Below the pieces are notes generated by a model. That model had not been told where the DNA came from, did no database searches, and worked only from the letters and a program-made list of their open reading frames with translations. 34,868 nucleotides of DNA, from positions 1 through 34,868 of the forward strand of contig CAKNLF010000015.1 in NCBI GenBank assembly GCA_930989305.1. The letters run 5' to 3'. This stretch comes from an uncultured Roseburia sp. Its GTDB lineage: Bacteria > Bacillota > Clostridia > Lachnospirales > Lachnospiraceae. Position numbers and translations under genes: made by a program. Below are positions 14,999-24,370 of this stretch, one piece after another. Position 1 is the first letter of the stretch. Each line of letters opens with the position of its first letter.

Positions 14999-17364
14999 TC
15001 TGAAAAGTCCGGCTGTTTTATCCCTTTGACCCTAACTTTTCCATCCTCCTGCTCCACCAGTATTTCTCCATGATCTTTTGTTATAAATACCGCACTTCCG
15101 CAGTCCTTCAGACGCTCCAGCGTTTCTTTGTGGGGGTGTCCGTAAGAGTTATCCTCACCGCAGGAAATAATCGTGATCCCGGGTTCCAGCACATCCAGAA
15201 ATTCCCGGCAGCTGGATTCCCCGGATCCGTGATGAGCTGCTTTTAAAATATCCGGTTTCGGGAGATCATAGCTGTATAAAAGCTCTTTTTCCTCGGCGGC
15301 ACTGATATCTCCTGTAAAAAGTCCCCGCAATGTGCCCTCTTCTGTATGGCTCTCCATATAGAGGACCATGGAATTGGCATTCCGGTCATTGGACGGGCTG
15401 CCCTGACCGATGCAGGTAAGCCGCATCGTCTCTGTAGCCAGGCTGTCCCCTGTTTTCATAATATGTACATTTGTCCCGCTTTTCCCGGCTGCCGCCACCA
15501 GTTTTTCCCAGGCTTCATCCATGGGCATATATTCCGCCAGGCACAGATTTCTCACCGGATAACCCTCTTCCAGTATTTCTAACAGCCCGCTGATATGATC
15601 CTGGTCTCCATGGGAAACAAACCATACGTCTATCTGTCTGACTCTGCGGGATTTTAAAAATGGCAGAATCTGATATTTTCCCACCTGATCTTCGCTGGTG
15701 CTTCCCCCGTCGATCATTATATTTTTTCCTTCCTCAGTACTGATATAAATCCCGTCTCCCTGTCCCACATCCAGAAAAGCCAGTTGGAACTGCTTCTCCT
15801 GAGGCTGGAGGAAACAAAGGGCCAGCGCCAGTATGGGAGGCAGAAAGGAAAATCCGCCCGCCGGCAGGGACAAAAAAGCCGCCCATCTCCCTGAGAGTTC
15901 TCCCAGTCTTTCCCTGTTTTTTCTTCTCCAGTACCACCAGGCACAGGTAATAAGCAAAATTTCATACATCAGGATCCACAGGGGAGATACTGTTCCTGTG
16001 ATCCATACGGAAAAAGGCAGATGTCCTGCAGCAATGCATACCCACTGATATACTTTCAGTATTACGTGACAGGGGACAAGCAGGAGCCATGCAAAGGGCA
16101 GTCCTGCGGCCCCCGCGGCCGCAGCCCCTATCCCGAAACTCATAAGCATGCCGGAAAGTGGCAGGATAAACAGATTCGCCGGAATGGAATACAATGGTAT
16201 TTCATAATAAAAGCAGGCATTAAAGGGCAGGGTAACAAGCTGGATGGCAAGACTCATCTTTGCGGTAGACAACAGCTCTTTCCACTTTTTGTCGGCTTTT
16301 TTGCCGATCATGGTCCCGATTCCCACAGCTCCCGCCACAGCCATAAAAGAAAACAAAAATCCCACATTCCACAGAGCATGGGGATTCTGCCAGAGGATGA
16401 TCAGCGCAGCCACAGCCAGCGCGGAAAAAGAATCATAGGTGCGCCCGGCTATCTGCGCCCCCAGGAATATCAAAAACATGATCCCCGCCCTGACTGACGA
16501 CATACTGGCGCCGCTCATAATGCAGAACAGACAGACACACCCGCCGCCCAGCAGGGCGCTGATCAGATAACCTGCCCGGCATTTTCTCAAAAAACGGTAG
16601 ACCCCCATCCCGATAATGGATACGTGGAGACCGGAAACCGCCAGGATGTGGGAAATCCCGGTATCCGTATACATCTGCTTTAATTCATCTTCCATTAAAG
16701 ATTTGTCTCCCAACACCATGGCAGACAGAATCCCCGCGTCTTTTTCGTTCAGTGTTTCCTTATAAAAAGTCCGTATCTTATTTTTCAGCTGGAACAGCCT
16801 TTCTTTCAGTTCAAACTCCGGTTCCTCCAGGATTTTCGCCCGGTCCCCGTAGAGCACTGCCGCCACTCCCAGGCTGTGCTGATAGGACTCCTCATCAAAA
16901 GCACCTTCATTGGATGCCCTGCGAAACCGGCGCATTTTAGTCTGGGCCTGTATCCTGCTTCCCACAGGACATTCATCTTTTTCAACTACAAGCACTGCTT
17001 TTCCCGGACGGGCTTTTTTACCTGCGCCCATGATCCATACATCATTCAGATAGTAGGCGCAGCTGTCTTCTTTCAGCTCCTTTTTCGTGATCCTGCCTTC
17101 GACTTTCACAGGCGTATCCTCCGGAATCCCTTTTGCCGCCAGGAACTGTTCTCCCTGGCTTTCAAAGCGGAGCAGTCCAAGACAAAAGAAAGCCAGGAGC
17201 ATTCCGCTCCTGACTGTCATTTGTAAACGTTCTTTTCTGTATTTATAATTCAGGGCCGCTGCCGTGAAAATCCCCGCTGCCGCCATCCACCAGCGCTGTC
17301 CGGCTCCTGCAAGGATCCCCGCGGTCATAGCCACTGCGAGACTGCATAAAAACCTCCTGTACAA
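14995..17364 (-). CDS. comEC: DNA internalization/competence protein ComEC/Rec2
   Basis: ComEC is the membrane channel for single-stranded DNA uptake during transformation. The protein is 789 residues and has all three parts. These are an N-terminal DUF4131/OB-like region with two membrane spans (about 1-190), a multi-span Competence domain (about 195-490, including DTGISHILAVSGLHVSIIGM), and a C-terminal metallo-beta-lactamase domain starting FLDVGQGDGIYI. Metal motifs are SHGDQDH at 584-590, D686 in FTGDIS and HH at 711-712 in AAHHGSGESS. The start is TTG at 17364, two bases after the GerMN-gene stop. AGGAGG at codons 3-4 plus an out-of-frame ATG gives a decoy start of only 34 codons. Full length suggests a working gene. 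Confidence 0.95.
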   Translation of the reverse strand: MYRRFLCSLAVAMTAGILAGAGQRWWMAAAGIFTAAALNYKYRKERLQMTVRSGMLLAFFCLGLLRFESQGEQFLAAKGIPEDTPVKVEGRITKKELKEDSCAYYLNDVWIMGAGKKARPGKAVLVVEKDECPVGSRIQAQTKMRRFRRASNEGAFDEESYQHSLGVAAVLYGDRAKILEEPEFELKERLFQLKNKIRTFYKETLNEKDAGILSAMVLGDKSLMEDELKQMYTDTGISHILAVSGLHVSIIGMGVYRFLRKCRAGYLISALLGGGCVCLFCIMSGASMSSVRAGIMFLIFLGAQIAGRTYDSFSALAVAALIILWQNPHALWNVGFLFSFMAVAGAVGIGTMIGKKADKKWKELLSTAKMSLAIQLVTLPFNACFYYEIPLYSIPANLFILPLSGMLMSFGIGAAAAGAAGLPFAWLLLVPCHVILKVYQWVCIAAGHLPFSVWITGTVSPLWILMYEILLITCAWWYWRRKNRERLGELSGRWAAFLSLPAGGFSFLPPILALALCFLQPQEKQFQLAFLDVGQGDGIYISTEEGKNIMIDGGSTSEDQVGKYQILPFLKSRRVRQIDVWFVSHGDQDHISGLLEILEEGYPVRNLCLAEYMPMDEAWEKLVAAAGKSGTNVHIMKTGDSLATETMRLTCIGQGSPSNDRNANSMVLYMESHTEEGTLRGLFTGDISAAEEKELLYSYDLPKPDILKAAHHGSGESSCREFLDVLEPGITIISCGEDNSYGHPHKETLERLKDCGSAVFITKDHGEILVEQEDGKVRVKGIKQPDFSD

Positions 17365-17368
17365 TGAT

Positions 17369-18346
17369 TCAATTTTCCCCCTTTTCCCCTCTCTCCTCTA
17401 CAATAATATTTACATCCTGGTTTTCCTCTGTAACCAGATCCAGATTCCTCTCGTATTGCTTTGACAGCGAATAGTCTTCCCGGTAAGTCATATTGGTCTC
17501 GCCGTTTACGGATATCTGCACCGTATTCACAGAAGGCAGTTCCGTCAGAGAATCCACAATAGAATATATGACTACCGGTTCGGCAATGTCATAATTCTGC
17601 ACCAGAAATCCCTCGTCAAAATTTACCAGACATACCCCGTCCAGCACTGAGACATTGATCAGATGAGTACCTTCCGGAATAGCGCTTTTCGCGCCTTCTG
17701 TTTCCGGCTGTTTCATCAAACGCTCCACCGCCAGTTTCTCCACAGAGGTATTGCTGTTGTAATACACTTTCTGCACTTCTTTTGTCAGACCCTTGCCGTC
17801 TTTAGAAGCAAAATACAGGGTCAGTTCCGTCTCCTGGATATTTTTTATGTTTTTCCCGGGATTATCCGCAAAACTGTCCTGGGTCATAACACCTACTATG
17901 TCGCCGTTCACATCTGTCAGGGTAGCATTGTCCACATAAAAGGACACGCCCTCCACCCCTTCCAGCTGAAGGAACGTCCGCACAATGCCGCCTCTGCACA
18001 GTACTTCTTCCACCGGATCCATTTTTTCGTAGGCCTTATTAAAATACAGCTTCAGTACTTTGTCATCCAGTTGGTATTTTTCGATCCGGACGTCCTGAGG
18101 AAACAGATTCACATAATCCACTTCTTTGGATTTCTCTGACAACTGATCTATGATCTCCCGGATCTGATTCTCTGTACCTGAGCTTTCCATTTCATAGGAT
18201 CTTCCCACAAGGCCGGTGCCGTCTTCTGTGAGATAATAAATCTGAAAACCGCTTTTGCTTCCGGCGCCGCAGCCTGCCAGAACAAACAGTGCGATGACAG
18301 TCAGAAATAAAACCAGCATCTTTCCCGTTTTCAATCTTTTTTTCAT
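17369..18346 (-). CDS. GerMN-domain lipoprotein (two GerMN repeats)
   Basis: A 325-residue secreted lipoprotein with basic MKKRLKTGK, a hydrophobic segment and lipobox VLAGC with Cys26. Two GerMN domains follow. The first covers about 55-155 (VLKLYFNKAY, CRGGIVRTFLQLEGVEGVSF) and the second about 195-290 (VEKLAVERLMKQ, VCLVNFDEGF, PVVIYSIVDSLTELPSVNTV). GerM of Bacillus is a sporulation and germination protein, and GerMN/LpqB-like domains often sit outside a partner sensor kinase. Here the gene follows the histidine-kinase gene by eight bases, so it may modulate that kinase at the cell surface, in the way LpqB does for MtrB; this is inference. comEC starts two bases after its stop. Confidence 0.88.
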   Translation of the reverse strand: MKKRLKTGKMLVLFLTVIALFVLAGCGAGSKSGFQIYYLTEDGTGLVGRSYEMESSGTENQIREIIDQLSEKSKEVDYVNLFPQDVRIEKYQLDDKVLKLYFNKAYEKMDPVEEVLCRGGIVRTFLQLEGVEGVSFYVDNATLTDVNGDIVGVMTQDSFADNPGKNIKNIQETELTLYFASKDGKGLTKEVQKVYYNSNTSVEKLAVERLMKQPETEGAKSAIPEGTHLINVSVLDGVCLVNFDEGFLVQNYDIAEPVVIYSIVDSLTELPSVNTVQISVNGETNMTYREDYSLSKQYERNLDLVTEENQDVNIIVEERGEKGEN

Positions 18347-18354
18347 TCTTATCC

Positions 18355-19782
18355 CTAACTTTCAATATAATTCAGAGGGATCCTTACAATAAAAGTCGTT
18401 CCCTCTCCTTCAATGCTGTGGACCTTGATGGCCCCCCGGTGCATGATCACAACGTTTCTTGTAATAGAAAGTCCCAGACCGGTGCCGCCGATCTCCCTGG
18501 AGTGGGATTTATCCACCCGGTAAAATCTCTCAAAAATATGGGCCTGAGCTTCTTTTGGAATCCCTATTCCCGAATCTTCTACCTTTACATAAAAATTCTG
18601 ATAATCCGCATTCAGGGATACGTGCACCCATCCTTCCGGCTTATTGTATTTAATGGCATTTTCAATCAGATTGGACAATGCCAGCGTAAGCTTCACCTCG
18701 TCCACTTCCGCGGAAACCGGCCGGAAACTCTCCAGCACCAGTTCCACATTCGCTTTTTGGGCAATGGGTCTCAGGCGCTTCATGATCAGTTCCAGCAGAT
18801 CATTGATATTCAGCATTTCAATATTCATATCCGCCGCGGATTTGTCCATTTTTACAAGAGACAGCAGGTCATCAATAATCTTGTTTTCTCTGTCAATCTC
18901 TTCTCCGATATCCTGCATAAACTCCCGGTAAAGCTCCACCGGAATATCATTCTGTTCATTCAGGGAATCCGCCAGCACCTTCATGGAAGTAAGGGGCGTC
19001 TTCAATTCATGGGACACATTGGATACAAATTCCTGCCTGGAATTGTCCAGCAGCTGCATCCGCTCCAGCATCTTTTCACACGCCTCGGAAATCTTCTCCG
19101 TTTCCGAAAATGTATTAACCTTAATAAATTCGTCCGCATACCCGGACTGTACATCATTGATGGATTTGGTAAGTCTGCTGAAAGGCCGCACCAGCCGCGC
19201 TGACACCGCCAGACCGAAAATAAAGATCAAAATGCCCAGCACTACCTGCATGCCGTAATAATTGATCTTCAGATCCGTCAGTGTTCTCAGAATCGTATCT
19301 GTAGAAACACTCACCAGCATCACGCCCAGAATATCTTCGCTGCCGCTTTGGCTGATGGGAACAGCCAGTTCAATATACTGGTTATCCGAATCATATTTTG
19401 TCACCAGATTTCCTTTATAGGCGCTGATCACTTCCGGCGACAGCACCGTCTTATTTTCATCCAGCTCATAGCTGTCTTTTACAATGTGAAAAGCTTTGTC
19501 GATCAGCATCACGCGGCCGTCGTAAAGATTGGAAAGCTGGTTCAGCTGAGCTGTCACCACTTCTGAAGATGTGTCTTCCAGATACCCGCTGCTGGCAACC
19601 TGAGTAGCAAGGAGGGTAGCCTGGCTGGAAATTTCTGATGTCCGCATTTCCACGGCCCGGTCCTCGTAAATATGCAGAAGTACCATCTGCATAACAAACC
19701 CCGGTACCAGGCCGAATATAAACAATAGAATAAAAAATCTGAATCTCAGACTTTTAATAAATCGAACCAACAACTTTATCAT
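18355..19782 (-). CDS. Sensor histidine kinase (WalK/PhoR-like)
   Basis: A membrane-bound sensor kinase. A first membrane segment near residues 15-40 precedes an extracellular double-Cache-like domain (about 40-165), a second membrane segment (about 180-198), then HAMP (about 199-250). The HisKA box FVSNVSHELKTPLTSMK has the phosphoacceptor H262 (numbering from the GTG at 19794). The catalytic domain has NLIENAIKYN, VEDSGIGIP and GGTGLGLSIT. The GTG at 19794 directly follows the regulator stop, but AGGTG is better spaced for the ATG at 19782, giving 475 residues. It pairs with the response regulator just upstream in the operon. The signal is unknown; the adjacent GerMN lipoprotein is a candidate partner. 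Confidence 0.93.
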   Translation of the reverse strand: MIKLLVRFIKSLRFRFFILLFIFGLVPGFVMQMVLLHIYEDRAVEMRTSEISSQATLLATQVASSGYLEDTSSEVVTAQLNQLSNLYDGRVMLIDKAFHIVKDSYELDENKTVLSPEVISAYKGNLVTKYDSDNQYIELAVPISQSGSEDILGVMLVSVSTDTILRTLTDLKINYYGMQVVLGILIFIFGLAVSARLVRPFSRLTKSINDVQSGYADEFIKVNTFSETEKISEACEKMLERMQLLDNSRQEFVSNVSHELKTPLTSMKVLADSLNEQNDIPVELYREFMQDIGEEIDRENKIIDDLLSLVKMDKSAADMNIEMLNINDLLELIMKRLRPIAQKANVELVLESFRPVSAEVDEVKLTLALSNLIENAIKYNKPEGWVHVSLNADYQNFYVKVEDSGIGIPKEAQAHIFERFYRVDKSHSREIGGTGLGLSITRNVVIMHRGAIKVHSIEGEGTTFIVRIPLNYIES

Positions 19783-19794
19783 AAAACTCTGCAC

Positions 19795-20490
19795 CTATTT
19801 CTCTGAACGGTAATAATAGCCCACGCCCCACTTGGTATGGACATATTTCGGCTCGCTTGGATTCTTTTCCACTTTTTCCCTGAGCCGTCTCACATGGACG
19901 TCCACAGTCCTTACATCTCCGGGATATTCATATCCCCATACAAGATTCAGCAGATTTTCCCTGCTGTAGACTTTGTTGGGATTTTTCATAAACAGTTCCA
20001 TCAGATCAAACTCTTTTGCAGTCAGATTGATCTCTTTTCCCTGGATAAACAGACGTCTGCTCTCGCAGTCAATGCGGATATCCCCATCCTCGATCACATT
20101 GGGGTCTTTGACTTTGACTTCTGTTTTCGTCATCCTGCGCATAATCGCCTTGATCCGGGCTTTGACTTCCAAAATATTAAATGGTTTTGTTATGTAATCA
20201 TCCGCGCCGTATTCCAGCCCCAGGATCTTGTCCATGTCTTCCCCCCGGGCGGTCAGCATGACAATGGGTACCGTAGAAAAATCACGGATCTGCTGGCAGA
20301 CTTCAAAGCCGTCCATTTTCGGCAGCATCACATCCAGCAGTATAATATCGTATTCTTTGGCTTTTGCCATTGCCAGGGCCTCTTCCCCGTCATAGGCACA
20401 GTCCACTTCCATGCCGTCCTGCATCAGACTGAAGCGGATGCCTTTTACAATTAATTTTTCATCATCTACAACCAGTACCTTTTTTGCCAT
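19795..20490 (-). CDS. OmpR/PhoB-family response regulator
   Basis: A 231-residue DNA-binding response regulator. The receiver domain (1-120) has acidic D9-D10, phosphoacceptor D53 in ILLDVMLPKMDG, the switch Thr in PIVMLTARG, and K105 in DDYITKPF. A winged-helix domain (about 132-230) ends with VWGYEYPGDVRTVDVHVRRLREKVEKNP and WGVGYYYR. It resembles WalR/PhoP-type regulators. The kinase gene starts directly at its stop. It lies 20 bases after comEA in one apparent operon, so the competence genes comEA and comEC flank a two-component system. Target genes cannot be inferred from the sequence. Confidence 0.94.
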   Translation of the reverse strand: MAKKVLVVDDEKLIVKGIRFSLMQDGMEVDCAYDGEEALAMAKAKEYDIILLDVMLPKMDGFEVCQQIRDFSTVPIVMLTARGEDMDKILGLEYGADDYITKPFNILEVKARIKAIMRRMTKTEVKVKDPNVIEDGDIRIDCESRRLFIQGKEINLTAKEFDLMELFMKNPNKVYSRENLLNLVWGYEYPGDVRTVDVHVRRLREKVEKNPSEPKYVHTKWGVGYYYRSEK

Positions 20491-20510
20491 GTTTACACCT
20501 TTCCAGACAG

Positions 20511-21107
20511 CTATACGGTAATGCTGTCTTTGATCTTATTGTAGGTACCTTCTTTGATACCTTCCACATTCATAATTTCTTCAATGCTGTTAAACTTTCC
20601 TTTTTCTTCCCGATAGGCGATAATGCTCTTTGCCTTACCTTCGCCTATACCGTTTAAGCTCATCAGCTGTTCTTCCGTAGCGGTATTGATATTGACTTTT
20701 CCCGCGCCTGATTCCTGACCTGCCCCGGCGCCTGTCTCCGCTGCCGCTTCGCCTTTTGCCGGCACATAGATCATCACGCCGTCTTCCAGAAGCTGTGCCT
20801 GATTCACAGCGCCGGTCTCCGCCTTTTCCGTCAGTCCCCCGGCTTTTTCGATGAGCTGATATACTCTGTCCCCGGACTTCATGGCGTATACTCCCGGTTT
20901 TTTCACCTCTCCGCATATATAAATATATAATTCGGTCTCCTTATTTTCCGAAACGGAAGGCGGATCCGTCTGTTCCGGGATCTCTTCCTCCTGCTGTGAA
21001 CAGGTTTCCAGCAGCAGATCCTGTTCTCTGGAACATCCGCACAAAACCAGCAGGCATACCGCCATACCGGCAAAAATCCATTTTTTTAATCTCTTTTTTC
21101 TGTGCAT
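20511..21107 (-). CDS. comEA: ComEA family DNA-binding helix-hairpin-helix lipoprotein
   Basis: ComEA binds incoming double-stranded DNA at the cell surface before ComEC transport. The protein is 198 residues. After basic MHRKKRLKKW and a hydrophobic stretch comes a lipobox-like LCGC with Cys25. This suggests lipid anchoring instead of the membrane-spanning anchor of Bacillus ComEA. An SLBB domain (about 58-118, ELYIYICGEVKKPGVYAM) is followed by a Gly/Ala-rich linker. The helix-hairpin-helix pair is at about 138-198 (VNINTATEEQLMSLNGIGEG, IIAYREEKGKF). It is the first gene of the comEA-regulator-kinase-GerMN-comEC unit. Confidence 0.93.
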   Translation of the reverse strand: MHRKKRLKKWIFAGMAVCLLVLCGCSREQDLLLETCSQQEEEIPEQTDPPSVSENKETELYIYICGEVKKPGVYAMKSGDRVYQLIEKAGGLTEKAETGAVNQAQLLEDGVMIYVPAKGEAAAETGAGAGQESGAGKVNINTATEEQLMSLNGIGEGKAKSIIAYREEKGKFNSIEEIMNVEGIKEGTYNKIKDSITV

Positions 21108-21162
21108 TTCTTTTTTATAACCTTTCTGATTACAAAAAAGTCCCTCAGCACGATACTATTTC

Positions 21163-21191
21163 ATAATAGCCAAATTTTTAATTTATGACAA
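21163..21191 (-). promoter_or_regulatory. comEA operon promoter
   Basis: On the minus strand: -35 TTGTCA (21186-21191), 17-base spacer, -10 TATTAT (21163-21168). No other good promoter is visible down to comEC, so this probably drives all five genes. Confidence 0.7.
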
Positions 21192-21249
21192 GTATCTTTC
21201 ATAAATATTTCACATGCATTCATAATATCTTAACTGTTTCCCCTGCTCT

Positions 21250-21690
21250 TCAGGCCGATTTCTCCCACTGAAAGATCAGGATTCCTGTCACCGCTATCCC
21301 AAGTCCCAATATTTTATGGACAGACAGATCCGTCTTCTGGGCTCCGAACCATCCCAGCAGTTGGATCACATAGGCGGAGGCGATCTGCGCGATCACAATA
21401 AAAAGCACTGCTTTCGCAGGCCCCAAAGCGTTCATGCTTTGCATAACCGTCAGGGTGATCAGCGCGCCCAGCACGCCTCCCAGGAGCATATATTTGGGCT
21501 GCACTTTGAACAGCATGGAAAAATGTTCTCTTCCTGTGATCAGCCATCCTCCCAGGCAGATCAGCAGGGCGGTGGCCTGGACCCAGCTGTTTGACACCCA
21601 CAGGCCCGTTGTCTTTGACACTCCTGTGTTAAATACGCCCTGTACGCTCATCAGTATTCCTGAAGCAATCGCAATAAAAAATCCGATCAT
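21250..21690 (-). CDS. YdcZ/DUF606-family membrane transporter-like protein
   Basis: A 146-residue protein with five predicted membrane segments, starting MIGFFIAIASGILMSVQGVF, with the family motif NTGVSKTTGLWVSNSWVQ. It is related to the drug/metabolite transporter superfamily; short YdcZ proteins are thought to work as dimers. The start at 21690 is fixed by AGGAGG seven bases upstream, so the longer open frame to 21747 is not needed. It follows argD by 78 bases on the same strand and may be cotranscribed with the arginine genes. An export or import role in arginine metabolism is only a guess. I see no clear terminator after it. Confidence 0.85.
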   Translation of the reverse strand: MIGFFIAIASGILMSVQGVFNTGVSKTTGLWVSNSWVQATALLICLGGWLITGREHFSMLFKVQPKYMLLGGVLGALITLTVMQSMNALGPAKAVLFIVIAQIASAYVIQLLGWFGAQKTDLSVHKILGLGIAVTGILIFQWEKSA

Positions 21691-21768
21691 AGCACAACCT
21701 CCTGAGATTTTACTCTTAATGTGTCCCATGACCGGATTTTTATACATAGCTTCCCGCCGTCCTGATCT

Positions 21769-22962
21769 TTACATCTCAGCAAACACCCGGTCCAGTTTTT
21801 CCGCCATTTCATCAATATGCTGTTTTTCAATGATCAGAGGCGGCACAAAACGCAGTACGTCCTCTCCGGCTGTGATCACGATCAGTCCTTCCTCAAGCGC
21901 CCTGGAAGCGACTTTTCCAACAGGCACATCCAGCACCAGCCCCTGCATCAGGCCAAGCCCCCTGCGCTGCTTTACAAAGCTGTATTTCTGTACGAATTCG
22001 TCCAGACGTTTTTCCAGATAAGGAGTGATTTCCTGTACATGATCGGTAATATGTTCTTTTTCCATCAGGTCAAACACCGCGCTTACCGCTGCGCCTACAA
22101 AAGGATTGCCTCCGTAAGTAGTTCCGTGGTCGCCCGGAACCAGTGATTTCTCAGCTGTCTTTTCCGTCATCATAAAAGCTCCCACAGGTACGCCGCATCC
22201 CAGCGCCTTGGCGCATGTCATAATATCCGGTTTCACTCCGTAATTCTGCCATGCGAACATTTTGCCGGTCCGTCCCATTCCGCACTGGATCTCGTCCATC
22301 ACAAGAAGGATATCCTGTTCATCGCAGATCTGGCGAAGTCCTGTAAGGAATTCCTGTTTTGCGGGATAAATGCCCCCTTCTCCCTGCACTGTCTCTACAA
22401 AGACCGCGCATGTTTTGTCTGTGATCTGCTCCTTTACACTCTCCAGATCATTAAACCGGGCAAACCGGATTCCCGGGATCAGAGGTTCAAACGGCTCTCT
22501 GTAATGAGCGTTTCCCGTAATGGACAGAGCCCCCAGGCTCCTGCCGTGGAAGGAATGCTCCATGGCGATGATCTCGTGGCCTGCATGGCCGTCTCTTGTA
22601 TAAGCGTATTTTTTCGCGGCTTTCATAGCCCCTTCAATGGCTTCCGTACCGCTGTTGGTAAAAAATATCCGATCCATGTCAGCCGCTTTCAGCGCCTTTT
22701 TGGCCGCATCGATCACCGGCGTATTATAATAAAGATTGGATGTATGCAGGATCTTATCGATCTGCTCTTTCATAGCGTCATTCAGTTCTTTTTTCCCGTA
22801 TCCGAAGGCGCATACGGCGATGCCTGCGGCAAAATCCAGATACTGTTTTCCGTCTGTATCATAAAGATAGACCCCCTCTCCTCTTTCCAGAACAAGAGGA
22901 AATCTGTTGTATGTATGCAGAAGCTCTGCTTCCGCCTTATTTATATACTCCTTTTTACTCAT
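21769..22962 (-). CDS. argD: Acetylornithine aminotransferase
   Basis: ArgD converts N-acetylglutamate semialdehyde to N-acetylornithine using glutamate. The protein is about 397 residues from the ATG at 22962 ([20 protein letters not shown]). It is a class-III PLP aminotransferase with [35 protein letters not shown] and the Schiff-base lysine in [17 protein letters not shown]. The start lies inside the end of argB (8-base overlap), with AGGAGA upstream, so translation is coupled. An open frame extends to 23097 but the extra residues read antisense-like and belong to the argB region. Confidence 0.97.
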   Translation of the reverse strand: MSKKEYINKAEAELLHTYNRFPLVLERGEGVYLYDTDGKQYLDFAAGIAVCAFGYGKKELNDAMKEQIDKILHTSNLYYNTPVIDAAKKALKAADMDRIFFTNSGTEAIEGAMKAAKKYAYTRDGHAGHEIIAMEHSFHGRSLGALSITGNAHYREPFEPLIPGIRFARFNDLESVKEQITDKTCAVFVETVQGEGGIYPAKQEFLTGLRQICDEQDILLVMDEIQCGMGRTGKMFAWQNYGVKPDIMTCAKALGCGVPVGAFMMTEKTAEKSLVPGDHGTTYGGNPFVGAAVSAVFDLMEKEHITDHVQEITPYLEKRLDEFVQKYSFVKQRRGLGLMQGLVLDVPVGKVASRALEEGLIVITAGEDVLRFVPPLIIEKQHIDEMAEKLDRVFAEM

Positions 22963-23854
22963 TATAAAATCTCGTCTCCTTATCTCCCAGTATCGCGGTA
23001 CCGATACCTTTGTTTGTAAATATCTCAAGCAGCAGACAGTGAGCGATCCTTCCGTCCAGGATATGCACTCTGGATACGCCGTTTTCAATGGCGTCAATGC
23101 AATTGTTCAGTTTCGGCAGCATGCCTCCCCCGATATTTCCGGTGGACAACAGCTCTTTTGCCTCCGATACAGTCAGCTCTGATATCAGACTGTTTTTATC
23201 CTGAGGATCCCGGTACACCCCTTCAATATCTGTGAGGAATGCCAGTTTTTCCGCATGTACCGCCCGGGCGATGGCGCATGCCGCGTCATCGGCGTTGATA
23301 TTATATGTCTGGAACTGATCGTCCAGCCCGATAGGACACACAATAGGGAGAAAATCTTTTTCCAGCAGATCAAAGAGGATCTTCGGCTCCACCTGGGTGA
23401 TCTCACCTACAAATCCGATGTCCTGTCCCTGGCTGTACTTCTTCTCCACTCTCAGAAGCCCTCCGTCTTTTCCGCTGATGCTCACAGCTTTCACACCCAG
23501 TTCCTCCACCAGAGTGACCAGTGATTTTCCCACTCTGTTCAGCACCATCTCTGCGATCTCCATAGTGGCTTCATCGGTTTTGCGCAGTCCGTTGATAAAC
23601 ACCGGTTCCATACCGGATTTCGCCACCCATTTGCTGATCTCTTTTCCACCGCCGTGGACAATGATCGGCTTAAACCCAACAAGTTTCAAAAGAGTGACGT
23701 CCTGGATCACCCGCTTTTTCAGTGTTTCATCTACCATAGCGCTTCCGCCGTATTTTACAACGATGATCTTTCTGTTAAATCTCTGGATATAGGGCAGAGC
23801 TTCAATGAGCACCTCCGCCTTTGCCAGGATCTGTTCCATATTTTTTTCTTCCAT
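22955..23854 (-). CDS. argB: Acetylglutamate kinase
   Basis: ArgB phosphorylates N-acetylglutamate, the second step of arginine synthesis. The protein is 299 residues from the ATG at 23854 ([20 protein letters not shown]). The amino-acid-kinase fold shows [24 protein letters not shown]-like [14 protein letters not shown] and [11 protein letters not shown]. The N-terminal helix before the kinase core is the feature of arginine-sensitive hexameric enzymes, so feedback inhibition by arginine is likely. AAGG lies nine bases upstream of the chosen ATG. It sits between the acetyltransferase and argD. Confidence 0.97.
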   Translation of the reverse strand: MEEKNMEQILAKAEVLIEALPYIQRFNRKIIVVKYGGSAMVDETLKKRVIQDVTLLKLVGFKPIIVHGGGKEISKWVAKSGMEPVFINGLRKTDEATMEIAEMVLNRVGKSLVTLVEELGVKAVSISGKDGGLLRVEKKYSQGQDIGFVGEITQVEPKILFDLLEKDFLPIVCPIGLDDQFQTYNINADDAACAIARAVHAEKLAFLTDIEGVYRDPQDKNSLISELTVSEAKELLSTGNIGGGMLPKLNNCIDAIENGVSRVHILDGRIAHCLLLEIFTNKGIGTAILGDKETRFYNE

Positions 23855-23907
23855 CTGCAATATCCTTCTTTCCCGGCTGCGTGCCGATTCCTTCCCGCTT
23901 TTTAAAT

Positions 23908-24360
23908 TTACTGATTAAAGCGGGTGATATTTTCCTCATTCAGGTCAAATTCATAATAATTTACATCTTCCCGTTCGCTCCATCCCACATGTTTCCAGAA
24001 CACATTTCCTACCTGATTGTTTTTAAAAGCGATCAGGCTGACTTTATTGATATGCTCCGCCTGGAGCGCCCGCATTGCCGCTGTTGCCATTTGTTTTCCT
24101 ATACCGTGCTTTCTATAGTCCTCCCGGACGCACACATGATAAAAACTGCCGGTCCTGCCGTCATGGCCGCACAGAATGGCTCCTACGACCTGGCTGCCGT
24201 CAAGGGCAACAATACTTGTGGTGGGATTTCTTTTTATAAAACGCTCGGTTCCCTCTCTGGAATCATCAATGGAACGAATGCCGAATCCTTTTATCGATTT
24301 CCACAGCTGATAGACGCCGTCATAATCTTCAGCAGTCATTGAACGGATCGTTATCTCCAT
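23908..24360 (-). CDS. GNAT-family N-acetyltransferase in the arginine operon (candidate N-acetylglutamate synthase)
   Basis: A 150-residue single-domain GNAT acetyltransferase starting [20 protein letters not shown]. The acetyl-CoA pyrophosphate-binding loop is [14 protein letters not shown] (R83 to G88), preceded by the strand SFYHVCV, with NVFWKHVGW near the C-terminus. GGAGG five bases before the ATG at 24360 fixes the start; the longer frame to 24420 overlaps argC. In many relatives argJ, the ornithine acetyltransferase, lies between argC and argB. Here this short GNAT occupies that slot and no argJ is visible. Acetylation of glutamate is therefore a plausible role, but protein acetylation or another amino acid substrate is also possible. 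Confidence 0.82.
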   Translation of the reverse strand: MEITIRSMTAEDYDGVYQLWKSIKGFGIRSIDDSREGTERFIKRNPTTSIVALDGSQVVGAILCGHDGRTGSFYHVCVREDYRKHGIGKQMATAAMRALQAEHINKVSLIAFKNNQVGNVFWKHVGWSEREDVNYYEFDLNEENITRFNQ

Positions 24361-24370
24361 CTTTTCCTCC

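Noticed and set aside
18418..19203. 261-codon open frame on plus, opposite the histidine kinase
   Set aside because: It is antisense to HisKA/HATPase motifs and has low-complexity His-rich translation.
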